Positions 18,950 to 30,631 of a DNA stretch of 30,930 nt are shown in pieces. The position numbers and the translations under genes are program-made. The notes under the pieces are model-generated. The model saw only the letters and a list, made by a program, of their open reading frames with translations. It was not told where the DNA came from and did not search any database. The stretch comes from Fragilaria crotonensis (Eukaryota; Bacillariophyta; Fragilariophyceae; Fragilariales; Fragilariaceae): positions 1 through 30,930 of the forward strand of contig JAKSYS010000714.1 of the NCBI GenBank assembly GCA_022925895.1, written 5' to 3'. The first letter of the stretch is position 1, and each line of letters begins with the position of its first letter.

Positions 18950-19354
18950 TATTATTGTTTTGGAGAGGAAAGTCAAAGTTAAAAAGGTATCGCTGTCGAA
19001 GTTCGCTTTTGGTCATGCTGTGGCTCCGCATGTCATGAGAAGTCGGATGTAAAGAACATGCTCTAGTCGAAATGACAAGGCACTGGTAGTTCCTTCCACG
19101 TTCGCTTAGGGCTGACACAATTCACATATGTTATCATTTGAAACACTATTCAGATTAATTCTCATTTGCAACACCGTTTGCTTTGCATTTCCCTTTCCGC
19201 GATCATTGGAGCGATCGCCCAGAGACTTGTGGCATGCCAGGACGTCAGCTGAAAGAGGTCCACAAGTCTCGCCGGTCAACCGACTACACCGCCGTATTTC
19301 GCTCGTGCATTGCCGGGGTAGTCTACGGTAGTACAAGTACTGTAGCATACCACC
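18950..19354. other. Intergenic stretch with no recognisable gene
   Basis: Only short anonymous frames occur. The end (19318-19350) is another small GTAC-rich patch that touches the stop of the ankyrin-kinase fragment. Confidence 0.5.
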
Positions 19355-20119
19355 TTAACACCAATGACCTCTATCCTCTAATCGTTTTTTCACCCACATC
19401 GTCCGTCCGTTCTCACCGACAACTGGTTCCATCTCATCGCGCCACTTCTTCGAATTCTCCTCCTCGTTGGCCATGTCTGCCATCGCCTTTAACGCATTTT
19501 CTTCGAAGGTCTGCTGCTCACCATGTTTTTCTTTGACACCCAACGCATCGATTAAAGCCTTCATCTCTTTGGTTTTCTTAGGAAATAATGGAAACTCCTT
19601 GAGTACGGCCAACGCCACTTTGAGGGTCCATTCGGCTCCGATGTTGACGACAATTCGAAGCCAAGGTGCAACCGTTACCATCCACTTTCTGTCCACCGAA
19701 ATCTCAAAGGGCAGACCACCTGGTATTTTTGCTCCACAGCATTTGTGAACCACGTGTTGAGATCTTTCGAACGATCCGCTGCGATGCGAGTATAATCACG
19801 ACTGTTGGGCACAGCTTCAATTGTTCCGCATTCGCATTGTTCAACGCCCACCCTGGCAAGTGACGGTCAATTACAGACAACTTTTCACCTCATCATTGAT
19901 GTCGTCGACAACTTGTTGGACGACGTCAACTTTCGATGCGACTGTTTCGATGAGAGGTTGCAGAAAGAAGTATTGGATTATCGAATGGTCTATGCGTCCA
20001 ACAATCTCTCCCTCCTGGAAAGGTAGACCCGAGCACCCGCCGATCCGGCACGGAAGGTGGCGGTCGCCATGTACGGCGCCAGGTTTCACCATCGCGTCCT
20101 CAGAAGGCATTTGGAGCAA
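19355..20119 (-). pseudogene. Truncated ankyrin-kinase family C-terminus, copy 4
   Basis: Two minus-strand segments match the end of the family. At 20119-19960, GAVHGDRHLPCRIGGCSGLP matches the second half of the RING/IBR-like module of copy 3. At 19753-19355, PFEISVDRKWMVTVAP, NALKAMADMANEEE and NGRTMWVKK match the C-terminal domain of copy 2. The DNA between them (19740-19860) is also clearly related to 8540-8660 of copy 2, with an internal deletion of tens of bases near 19720-19740. Ankyrin repeats and kinase are absent. Its upstream end is fused to copy C of the unidentified family. It is a dead fragment, closest to copy 2. Confidence 0.8.
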
Positions 20120-20124
20120 AGTGC

Positions 20125-20850
20125 GTGGCAGTCGCTACATGTTCCACCGGTAGCGAGCGCCACCTCCGCCAGAGAAATTGGGCATGACGGCCGTATCTGG
20201 GATCATTGTGATACTCCCGATTGTTCCATCACATTGGCGAATGCTGAACTCTTTGATTAGATTCGGATCCGCATTCGCGAGCTGCAATCGTTCCGCCAGT
20301 AACGGCAGCGTCGTCGACCAAAAAGTAACTGACGGAACCGGCATCTCCCTCAACCACAATGGTCCCGGCTGTTTTGTCATATTGATCAGTGGATATATGG
20401 ATAACCAAGATTTGCCGCCGTCCATGTTTCCCTAAATGTCAACTGCGACGCCCGAATTGCTCATAAGACCAATCGTCAAGGCAGCAAAGGGGGCCAAAAA
20501 GTGGGTTCATCCCTGATGGCAATGAAAGCATCGCCAACAGCGAGAGGGGCGGCCACGAGCCGAGACAATAGGAACCGAGACATCATTTTCCCGCTGACCG
20601 AGACATGGTGTGTGCTTGTGTTGTATAGTATGACGAGTATCAAGAACGTATGCTTCGAGAAGGCATCGATGGTGAAGTACAGACGTGCCCATCTCGATAT
20701 AACCAACGTGACAATCAATAATAAAAAGAATGCATCGCAAGGATCAGAAGTACAAAACTTGCGACATCATGATGGTGGTGGTACAGTGTCTCCGGGAATC
20801 GGTGCGCCGGTTGTCGCATCGATGACGACTGGAGGACAGTCTCAGTTCTA
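20125..20850 (-). pseudogene. Decayed member of an unidentified gene family, copy C
   Basis: Related to 4256-5020 and 5715-6360. It has the best preserved start: about 20608 on the minus strand begins MMSRFLLSRLVAAPLAVGDA, which resembles a signal peptide, followed by FIAIRDE. After a frameshift come LTIGLMSNSGVAVDI, then DDAAVTGGT in another frame, and PNFSGGGGARYR near 20150-20175. The downstream half seen in copies A and B (EFDDYCI) is missing and is replaced at about 20120 by the ankyrin-kinase fragment. The region upstream of the start (20740-20850) resembles that of copy A. Product unknown, possibly secreted. Confidence 0.4.
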
Positions 20851-20859
20851 ACGGCAGTC

Positions 20860-21530
20860 TCTTGGCAGTTCCAGCATTTTTTCAAGATACAGGATCAGCT
20901 TGGACTTTCTCGATGCGATTGATAGAAGGGTTGCTTTGCAATGTCAAGAACGGCAGTCCTCAAGGCAGCTGGATTACTGGTGCCCTCGTTCAGGGAAGGA
21001 ATTCTTGTTCTTCTGACTCTGTTCAAGTCCTCCAACCAGTGTGTAAGTGAAGAATCCGAAGCGAGTAACGTGTTCGACAACCGCCGAAGATGAACATCCA
21101 TCGCCGATTAGGCGTCGTCCATAGGATTCCGTGTGATCGCGACTACCATATGGCTTCCATGATATCTATATGTGAATAGTTTATTGTTGATTCAAGACCT
21201 TCGAGTGTGTGACGAATAACTAACGCTCTTCCTTCGAATGAATGTATCATCCAGCTCGCTCGTTTCTTTGTCATTCTGCTTGCTGGTGAATCGACGACAG
21301 ACAGCAAATGCTTTCCCCCCATCATCTGCGTGTCAGAAATCGATACGCCATTTTGACTTTTTGACTACAACATTCTTTCTCTCTTTTTATCAACAATCAA
21401 ACTACGAATAACAACAACAACACGTCCCCGGATCCTGACCCTGACAAAAAGAATAATGATGCTCTGGGCTCTGGGGTTGCGGGAAAGGTCTTGAATGCGG
21501 TTGGTGTTTCCCGCATCCTCAGTAAGAGTC
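20860..21530. other. Intergenic stretch with no recognisable gene
   Basis: Only short frames without motifs were found (for example 21101-20895 on minus). No repeat end or RNA gene was recognised. Confidence 0.45.
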
Positions 21531-21534
21531 CAGG

Positions 21535-21620
21535 TATTGTACATAGTACATAGTACTGGTGCTGGTATACTTGTACTCTGGACTCTGGAGTACAGGAGTG
21601 GCTGGTACTAGAAGTACTAA
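21535..21620. repeat. GTAC-rich patch at the 3' end of ankyrin-kinase copy 3
   Basis: Repeated GTAC, TAGTAC and GGAGTAC words occur here. The patch reaches the stop codon of copy 3 at 21617, so it forms the start of that gene's 3' flank. Confidence 0.55.
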
Positions 21621-24600
21621 AGTAGATTGCAGACCACGAGACCCCGAGACTGCGAGGATTGCTCTTGACTCTGCTCGAGACCCTGCTCTTGGCCCTGCTC
21701 TTGGCCCTGCTCTTGACTCTGCTCTTGACTCTGCACTTGACTCTGCTCCTGACTCTGCTCCTGACTCTGCTCCTGACTCTGCTCCTGACTCTGCTCCTGA
21801 CTCTGCTCCTGACTCTGCTCCTGACTCGTGACATCCACATCTATAGGGATACTACTTTGTTCGCGTGCTTGCGTCACCCAAATCCTCGTTCCGTTCGAAC
21901 TGACTTCCACCATCCACTTCGTCATGTTCTGCTCATTCGCCCCCCGCTTCCACTTCACCAAATTCTCCGGCTCTTTTGCCATTTCAGCCATCACTGTTAA
22001 CGCTTCTCCCGATAAGGTCAACGTTTCAGCATGGTTTCCATTGTTCCACAACGCCCTGGCTAAAGCCCTCATTCCTGCACTGGGACCAGGTATCTGTGAG
22101 GTGGCCGTCGATAGTTTGGTATGGTCAAAAGGTGATCCTATCCTGAGCACGGGGCGGATCTCATCAAGAAAATCTGAAGCCTCTACCAACCATACAGGGC
22201 GCACCGAAACCTCAAAGAAATCGTTGTGACCTTGCTCCCCCGTGCGATCACAGCAGAAAAACACCTTGTATTTTTGCCAAAGGAAATCTCCCGGACATTC
22301 CATCGCGATGGGAGTCACCTTCACTTTAGTTGGACAAGGATTCGATTGCCCGGCAAATGGTTGCACAAAGAAGTAGTGATATACCCCAGCTTCTATGTAT
22401 CGACAAAGATCTCTGTCCTGGAAAGGTAGGCTCGTGCACCCGTCGATCAGGCACGGTAGTCGGCAGTCCCCATTTTTGGCGTCGGGTTTCACCATCGCAC
22501 CCTGAAGACAGTCGGAGCAAAATAAGTGACCCTCGCTACACGTTACAACGGCACGGCGTCGTTTGTCGAATGCTGTTTCAGTGCAGTTGTCACACTCGCC
22601 AAGACCCTCCTTATGCAAGATCGCGTGGAGCGTGTCCATGGCAACCTTCGGTACATCGCCACTTATCCCAGCCTGTAGATTGCTGGCATGTTTCAACAGG
22701 TTGAGGAGCGCGTCCGTGCTCAACCTTCCGTGAGAGATACGAATGAGACACCCAATCACAGTCTTGCAAAGAAGTTCAAGAGCGTCTGCATTCCAGCCGT
22801 CCTGGATATCTGCATCTTTTTCGAGCTGTTTCCATCCACCAACGGTAGCCGTTTCCCGCTTCAGGACGTACTTCTCTAGGACATTTGTTGGCTTGCCATC
22901 ATTCAAGTGCCATAAAATTAGCTCTGCCATGACAACGCCAAAAGAATACACATCAAAGGCTGAAATATAGTCACACTTAATGTGGTTCGCCTTGTACCAG
23001 GTATATTCTGGGCACATGTACCCTTCGGTTCCAAGTGCGCGGCCTAGTGCTGAGCCAGTTTGTATGATCGACTCCGACGGACCAGCTTCGTGCTCATCCA
23101 CAACAAACTTGGCCAGCCCACAATCAATGAGCTTTGGTGTAAAATCGTTCATCAGACAAATGTTCGCACTCTTGATATCGCGGTGAAGCACTTTGACGCC
23201 GTTTACACCAGTGTGCAAGCAGTGCACTGCTTTCGCCACTTGGTACATGATTGACAGTCGGCCAGCTGCAGGAAGGTCGGCTCGCATGCTCTCGTCCTCG
23301 AGAAAGTGGTCGAGGGAGCCGTTGGACGCATACTCATACACCAGAAATTGTTGTTCATGCTTGACATTTAAATTGTAGCCGTACAAGACAATGATATTGT
23401 CATGCTGAAATCTTCTGAGTGTCTGGCGGCATTGTGCAACATTGTTAGACCTCGATGGAGATGGGGGCAGGAATAATTGTTCATTGTTCAACACGCGGAA
23501 CACTCAATGAAGACACAACGTACCAAAAGTTCCCTCTGGAAGGACTCCAAAATGCCGTGTTTGGGGCCATCAGAACTTGGAGAAAGTTTGATCATTTTCA
23601 GCGCGAATAGTTTGGGTTCAGGGAGATCAGGATCTTTGACCAAAAAAACATTGCCATAGGTACCCGATCCAAGTTTGCGGATTTCGATGCAACGCTTGAT
23701 ATACTGATAAGAGAGTTCAACAGGTTCAGTCTTGCGGGTTGTCATCACCTTAGCAAGCGATTTCCGGCTCTCTTTTACTTCCTCCAAAGCCTTGCTTTGA
23801 TCTAGGAAGACCCTCATAACAGCAACCTTTTCATCACGCCTAGCCACATCAAAAGCTGTTAATCCGTCATTATCTTTGAGATTCGTATCCACCTTGCTGT
23901 TTTGGAGCAATGCACGGACGACTCCCACACGGCCATATTGACTCGCAATGTGAAGGGCCGTTGCACTGGTATTACACTTGAGATTCACGTCCACATTGTT
24001 GTGCTCGAGCAACTTCTTGACGATTTTCTGATCTCCTTCTTGACTTGCCTTGAATAGGGCTGTTTCACCATTCTTATTTTGGGCATTCACGTCAACCTTT
24101 TCGTTCTGGAGCAATATGCCGACGATGTCCAGATCCCTGTAGTAACTCGCTATGATTAGGGGCGGTATCACCCTCCTTATTTTGAGCATTTACGTTCACC
24201 TTGTCGCGCCGGAGCAACTCGCGAACGACGTCCGAACCAGCATATCTACACGCGGTGTGAAGGGCTGTTGTACAATCATAAGTACATTGGATATTCACCT
24301 CCACCTTGTCATGATTAAGCAACTCGCGGACTATTCCGACATAGTCATCTCCATTCGCAAAAACAACGGCTTTTGTATCAACATCAATACCTTCGAGATT
24401 CACAGCCAGATGGCCGTACTCGAACAATCGGACGACATCTGAATTGCCCCGTGCACTCGCAACATAAAGGGCTGTTACACCATTATCAGTCAATTGGGAG
24501 ATTCACATCCACATCGTCGATTTGAAGCAACTCGCGGACGACTTCCACATGACCATTTTGACTCGCAATAATCAGGGCTGTTGCACCATCATCAGTACAT

Positions 24601-24911
24601 TGGAGATTCACATCCACATTGTCGTGCTGAAGCAACTCGCGGACGACTTCCACATGACCATTTTGACTCGCAAAGTAAAGGGCTGTTGCACCACCAGTAG
24701 ATTGGAGATTCACATCCACATTGTCGCGTTGAAGCAACTCGCAGACGACGTCCACATGACCATTTAGACTTGCCAATATGAGGGCTGCTACACCACCAAT
24801 ATCATGTTGGGCATTCACATTGGCTCCATCAAGCAATAGGGCACGAACCTCATTGAGATTGCCATCATAGGCGTTGATGATCAAAGCAACGTCGTTGTCA
24901 CTCAACGGCAT
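21617..24911 (-). pseudogene. Ankyrin-repeat / TKL-like kinase / RING-IBR-like gene, copy 3 (frameshifted)
   Basis: It starts at 24911 with MPLSDNDVALII. Ankyrin units run to about 23820, with the middle ones more divergent than in copies 1 and 2. The kinase spans about 23690-22820 (LGSGTYG, HRDIKSAN, DCG, CPEY, DVYSFGVV). The zinc module shows CDNC, TCSEGHLFCSDC and CLIDGC at about 22620-22430. The C-terminal domain contains GHNDFFEVSV and ALTVMAEMAKEPE. Relative to copies 1 and 2 there is one extra base near 24491-24500, one extra near 24155-24165 and one missing near 23494-23500. This splits it into four frames: 24911-24486, 24493-24092, 24189-23488 and 23503-21617. The last frame alone could still encode a 628-residue kinase-RING protein lacking the glycine loop. 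It ends in an EQSQ repeat tail not found in copy 2. Confidence 0.87.
21660..21830 (-). repeat. 12-bp minisatellite coding for EQSQ repeats
   Basis: About 14 copies of a 12-bp unit (CTCCTGACTCTG and variants) encode SQEQ/GQEQ repeats at the C-terminus of copy 3. Because the unit is a multiple of three, copy-number change keeps the frame. Confidence 0.93.
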
Positions 24912-25104
24912 GCTTCTGAAGTACTCCGAGTTCTGCAGTATTAAACCATAGAGTCGGTTGTTGGCTGTGCAATAGATGTATGGGCTCAGTAGGAGTCATA
25001 GGTGCTCACAATACCGAGATTGAAATTGGTGTATGATAATCGCTCGGGGCGGGAATCAAGCTGATCCACCTCCTGATCTTGAACAGGAGAAAACTTAATG
25101 TCTA
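24912..25104 (-). promoter_or_regulatory. Conserved upstream region of ankyrin-kinase copy 3
   Basis: It aligns with 2404-2592, including ATCGCTCGGGGCGGG and CTGATCCACCTCCTGAT. Similarity to copy 1 fades out around 25097-25104, next to the proposed Helitron end. Probably a promoter or 5' UTR, though shared ancestry alone could explain it. Confidence 0.4.
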
Positions 25105-25113
25105 CTAGTGGGT

Positions 25114-25210
25114 GCCTCCCAATTGGTCGGACTTTTGGAATACGTGTACGGTAAAAACGAAAAAACCCACGCCTCCCAATCGGTCGGACTTTTGGAATAC
25201 ATGTACGGTA
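25114..25210. repeat. Pair of 40-bp direct repeats
   Basis: 25114-25153 and 25171-25210 match at 38 of 40 positions (GCCTCCCAAT ... TGTACGGTA), spaced 57 bp apart. They sit just inside the proposed Helitron 3' end and may be a duplicated terminal segment. Confidence 0.85.
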
Positions 25211-25348
25211 TGGGTTGTGCACGGTTGTGTGTAGTGGCAAGCGTGCTGCAAATGATGTGTTTTACAACACAATTAGATGAGGAAAAAAGTGACAAATTCA
25301 TAGAAATTTGCTAATTTAGATTGCCAAAATACACAGTATTGAAGTTGT

Positions 25349-28300
25349 TTACAAATCCTGTTGATGATACTGAGGGCACAGTTTTGATATCAGGACCTCC
25401 TTATAAACAATGTTGTGCAGAAGATGACCATCAGTAAATATGAAAAGATCATGTGGGTTACGAACTCTTGAGAGAGCAACGTAAAGCTGGCCATGTGCAA
25501 ATACACCTTGTGGCAAGAAAATGCCAACTCTTCGCAATGTTTGACCTTGACTCTTGTTGATCGTCATTGCATATGCTGGTTGAACTGGAAACTGACGTCG
25601 TTTGAAGACAAATGGCAGCTCATCTTGAGGTGATAGGAGAGCAATCCGTGGTATGTCCACAATTTCTGCAGTGGTAGGAATCAAACACTGGAGGACAGAC
25701 TGTGAGATACGGCGAACAATGAGACGGGTGCCATTGCTGAGTGTGCTTGATAGGTTTCGAGCAGCATGACCAACATGCCTTTTTTCAGAGTGAGGCAATG
25801 TGGTGGAAGGCCAGATAGCTCCAAAGAGTTCAGGAATTCAGGAGGATAGAGGGTATGTGCAGGATCATTAGGTTCCTCAGATATGATGTTGTCAATACTG
25901 AGAAACACATGTTCATCATGAGGTAGCCTTGAGGTTACCATATCATTGATTCTTTGAACATCTTTGTTTTTAGGACATAGAATAGCACGCTCAGACCAAT
26001 AGGCTGGTTCATTGGAAGAAAAATCATCAAACACATGCTCAACCAGTTCGCTTGTATCCTGAGGCTGGAATATATAAGATGGTAGATTTATTGGGGAAGG
26101 CTCCATATCCTCGATCCTCAACAGGAAAGATGCAAAATGGGAAAGTACTTCTTGGAACTCTGGGTTAGCATTTGTGTTCTGTAAGTCCATTCGCAATCGC
26201 ATATTTTCAGAGAGTTGCATTACATTCACAGATGATGTTTGCCAGACTTTGGATTGTAGGACAGTTGAATGCACAGTGGTAGCTCTTCCAGCATGGCGTA
26301 GTATGGGAAGCACTTGACGAAAGTCACCACCCATGACGACAACCAAGCCACCAAATGGAGCATCATTACGCTCAAGTAAATCACAAAGAGACTGTGAAAG
26401 AACATCAAGACCAACACCCTTAAGCATTGTGATCTCATCAATGATCAAAATCTTTGCAACCTTCATAACTTCTGCCTTCTCTTTTGATAGGTTGCACATG
26501 GATGTTTCATATAATTGAATTGGAAGCCCGGATATATAGTGCAGAGTACGGCCCAAAGGGGCAAAGTTTGAGGCAGCAATGCCTGATATGGCCGTTGCAA
26601 GGGCAACCTTCCCTTCACTGCGCACCTTGGCAAGGATCATCCTGAACAACTCCGTCTTACCTGAGCCTGCAGGTCCATCAACAAAATAAACATTTTTCTG
26701 ATTTTCAGTACCAGCATTGTTGTTCACAGAAGCAAGTACAGCATCAAAAATAGCACGCTGTTCAAGATTCAGGAGAGGGAGGCGATCCAGCTGCTGTTGA
26801 ATATCAGTGTTGGATGATGACAGCTGCAATTCTAACAAATGGTTGACTGAATTGTTGTCCATGGCACTCCCATGCTCCTCAACCAGAAGTGTGCGGAGGG
26901 ATGGTATCCATTCGAATACAGAACGGCTGTGCATTATCCCCAGAAGGGCATCAAGTTTACGCACAAGGAGGTCCTGCAGGTGTTGTTCACTAAGGCTGGG
27001 TTGACGGTGTGCATAGTCTTCTGACAGGGCAGCCCAGTGAGAGTCATAGAGTGACCTTGGGTCAGAGACATCACAGTTGAAGAGGATGATTGCAAAAGTC
27101 TTCTGAGCCTTGCTGGGGAGAGTGTCTGTGTGGCTTCCTGCATGGCTCGATGCCACTCAGTATCATCATCTAGAAGACCCAATGTACGACAGGCATCTTG
27201 AAATGTTGGACAAAGTACATCATCAACGGTTCAGAGCTTCAAAGCTTGTTGCACCTTTCACTACAGTCAACATCCTTCGCAGGAAGTATCTCTCACCAGA
27301 AGAAGGGGAAGCACTGTAGAGGCGAGACACAGTGGGGAATGTCTGCCGGTGATTGGAGCGTCGTACCCAGCACTTCTCGACACCAGCACTTTTCCATGTG
27401 TAGTGTTGTGGGATGTCATGATAAAGGAACTGGCGAGCATACTGATCATGCCGATTGAGGTCCAACCAGGCAGTCAATTGTGTACAGGGTGGTCCTCTTG
27501 CAAGCACTTGAGCAACATTTTCATTTTCCTCAAAAACCACTGATTGCTGATTGGGAAGATGGAACATTAGGCGCATCACATTGGGCTTCTCTGAATGTAG
27601 ACGAAGGCTGAAGAGGCGCCAGCATGCCTCTGATGCAGAGACATAACGTCCATCAAGATAGAGCTTGATCTCATCAACATCTTCCCCCATCTGGACTGCA
27701 GCACGGTCGTGTCCCTTGTATACATACTTGTAGAGGTACTTGACGGCCTGCACTGAATTGCACACCTCAACATTGATATGACAATCATACTTCTTGGTAA
27801 GATGGCAATTATATGGCACAACCCAGCGGTTGTCCAACTCAGCTCCTCGAACAGTTACAGTCCTTCCATCATCACGCCGATGATATTGAGGGAATCCATC
27901 ATCATTGAGTGTTGTCTCATCTTGAAAGGGCCGGGGATACTTGTCCTTGCATTCACCTGCTGGCTTTGTAGAACTATTACAACACTTCAAATTTTTCCAT
28001 CGATTGGGGGAAACTTTGGTGCCACAGGGCCCATGCAACATACACCTCTTCACAGTTGCAAAAAGTTCAGGATCTATCAATGCATCTGGGATCTCAGCTG
28101 AAACAATATGGTCAATGTCAGATTCTGTGCGCGGTTTGTCATTCTCTGCCAAAATGACCAGTACATGTGCATGTGGCAATCCTCGCTTCTGAAATTCGAT
28201 GGTGTAGATAGCAGCCACAACCCTTCCAAGCACTTGCCGCTTCTGGAGGTCAAACATCATCTCTGTAAATTTGAGATGGAACACTCGTGCCACCAAATCT

Positions 28301-30432
28301 GGTCTGTCATTTACAGTTTGGCCAGGAAGAAGGTTTTCAACAACTTCTGGCCACTGCGGATTGGTTGTCATTGTAATAAAGAGGTCTGGCTTGCCCATTC
28401 GGCGCACAATTGCCAATGCATCCTGGCAAAGCTGGTGCATGTTTCTTGCACTTCCAATGTGAGATGAAGGCAGAATGATTCGTCGCCCCAGCTGTCGAGT
28501 GTTTGTCACATCCTCACCAGCAACAGCATCTGCAATGCCTTGATAAAGTTCAGCACGCAATCTTGGTTGATTAAGACGGATGAAATTAAGACGGCCTTGT
28601 TCCACTTGGGCATAGCAGTCCACAATGTATTGGTGAAACAGCTTCCTGCAAAGTGAAGGTGATTGGAGAACTGAGCAGCAGGTCGCAAAAAGCCGAAATG
28701 CAGCATGCATGAGGCAAGTTAATCTTGTCAAATGTGGAGTCGTAGCATTTGGACCAGTTTGCATCATGCCAGGATGCCAGCCTCTTGGGGAGCCTGTTGG
28801 AAAAAGGAGTACATATGCCAGTGGAGAATAGTCGGGATGGAGCTCTGAGATTGACTGAATTGCTCCAGCACGGCAATACTCGAATATCACGGTTACCTGA
28901 ACCTTCGTCAGGAAGAATCACAGCTACCTCACTGGAACTTGGTGCATTGTACCGTCTGTTGTCCAATTCAGGTTGATCCAGGATATGCATTGCAACATTG
29001 TGGCCAGGCAATTCAACATCATGATTACCATCAGTATTACTGGCCAAGGTTTCTCATCAAGAGCTTGCTTGAATAATCCATACAGCCGGTTTTGATTCTG
29101 AATCATTTGCTGCAATAAAACCAAAGTATTCCTGTCCAAGGTATTCAAATGATGTAAACGATTGTCCACCTCATGGTTAGTGTCATAGAAATAGAGTTGT
29201 GCAAAAGCAGGATGCTGTCCAGGTTCTGGGAGCAATGATCCTAACCGGTGGTACATTGAGCCATGAATGCGAAAAGTATAAATTCCACAACTCCTATCAA
29301 TCAAAGCATCATCCACATTAGCGCCTATTGAGGCAAAACTCAAGGCAGAGTTGTAGGCACGGATGTGTGGCATGAACAATTCATGTGCATGAAAAATCCA
29401 TCATCAACACATTTGGTGTGGGATCGAGAGGGAGGAGAGATACCTTGCCCTTGGCACAGCAAGATGAAAAGTAGCCCCTTTCAGACCTTGATTCATTTGG
29501 AAAATGCAGTGCAGAGCAGCCCTGACATTCAACTGTGCATGGGCCAAGGACATGACGTGCTGGAGCAGGAGCAGATGAATAGGCTGCGCCATTGGTGCGT
29601 TGGCAACTTTGGCGTGTTTGTCTCATGTGCTCTTGGTGCTGAGTGGTGATGGCAGCCATCTGTGTGGCAGCAACAGGGTCACCTTCTTGAGATCTCTGGA
29701 GGCGCTCCAGACGTGTTTGTCTCATCTGCTCTTGGTTCCTAGTGGTGATGGCAGCCATCTGTGTGGCAGCTACAGGGTCACCTTCTTGAGATCTCTGGAG
29801 GCGCTCCAGACGTGTTTGTCTCATGTGCTCTTGGTGCTGAGTGGTGATGGCAGCCATCTGTGTGGCAGCAACAGGGTCACCTTCTTGAGATCTCTGGAGG
29901 CGCTCCAGACGTGTTTGTCTCATCTGCTCTTGGTGCTGAGTGGTGATGGCAGCCATCTGTGTGGCAGCAACAGGGTCACCTTCTTGAGATCTCTGGAGGC
30001 GCTCCAGACGTGTTTGTCTCATGTTCTCTTGGTGCTGAGTGGTGATGGCAGCCATCTGTGTGACAGCAACAGGGTCACCTTCTTGAGATCTCTGAGGCGC
30101 TCCAGACGTGTTTGTCTCTTCTGCTCACGGTTCCTGGTGGTGATGGTGGCCATCTGTGTGACAGCAACAGGGTCACCTTCTTGAGATCTCTGGAGGTGCT
30201 CCAGACGTGTTTGTCTCTTCTGCTCACGGTTCCTGGTGGTGATGGCGGCCATCTGTGTGGCAGCTACAGGGTCACCACCTTCTTCTTGGGACAGGTTGCG
30301 AAGTTTGGCACGCCTTTTCCTTGCTGCAATGGCAGCTGGCTTTGTTGATAGTGAATGTTTACTTGGGTGTGACATAATGGTTATATGCTGATTGGAAAGA
30401 ATTGGAAGCAAGGAATTATGTGAGCGGTACAA
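25349..30432 (-). pseudogene. Helitron Rep-helicase (multiple frameshifts)
   Basis: The frame starts near 30432 or 30375 with a basic, repeat-rich N-terminus. Then come the Cys-containing block CQGCSALHFPNE and FSSCCAKGKV (29540-29440), HIRAYNSALSFASIGANVD (29370-29310), the Rep region with HUH motif GLPHAHVLV (His codons 28165-28173), and the Tyr-rich motif YLYKYVYKGHDR (about 27745-27705). A PIF1-type helicase follows with Walker A GPAGSGKTEL (about 26680-26650), Walker B LIIDEITML (about 26450-26425), GGDFRQVLP, and the C-terminal MTINKSQGQTL and YVALSRVRNP. Frameshifts fall near 30093, 29385, 29045, 28880, 27228 (extra A), 27110 (short T run) and 25763. The product would nick and unwind DNA for rolling-circle transposition, but this copy is broken. 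Confidence 0.9.
29608..30282 (-). repeat. 99-bp tandem repeat (33-residue unit) in the Helitron N-terminus
   Basis: Nearly seven units of 99 bp encode MAAITTQHQEHMRQTRLERL followed by QRSQEGDPVAATQ, with small variants (QHQEHM, QHQEQM, RNQEQM, RNREQK). Most units hold the hairpin-capable TCTGGAG-GCG-CTCCAGA. One unit lost a G near 30093, which breaks the frame. The charged, Gln-rich repeats could form helices. Confidence 0.95.
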
Positions 30433-30600
30433 TTACTGTAGGTGTATGAGGTACTGGAGTCTACAGTACAGCGTACAGTACCATACTGTACAGTACTCGG
30501 AGTACATCTTATAGTGAGTGAGTGTATGAGGTACTGGAGTACAATGTAGAGTCGTAACAGGGACTACAGTACAGCCAGCGTACAGTACTGTGCAATGACC
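30430..30600. repeat. GTAC-rich palindromic patch
   Basis: TACAGTAC, CTGTACAG, AGTACTCGGAGTAC and related words are clustered, and GTGTATGAGGTACTGGAGT occurs twice (30442-30460 and 30522-30540). It lies upstream of the Helitron coding region. Confidence 0.6.
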
Positions 30601-30631
30601 ACCAATAATACAACTTCACGACGCAACCCGC

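Noticed and set aside
21559-21831. Plus-strand frame with APDS repeats over the copy 3 tail
   Set aside because: It is the complement of the EQSQ minisatellite, which is in frame with the kinase gene on the minus strand.
29600-30184. Plus-strand repetitive frame opposite the Helitron repeats
   Set aside because: It is an antisense shadow of the 99-bp array. The minus frame continues into known Helitron blocks.
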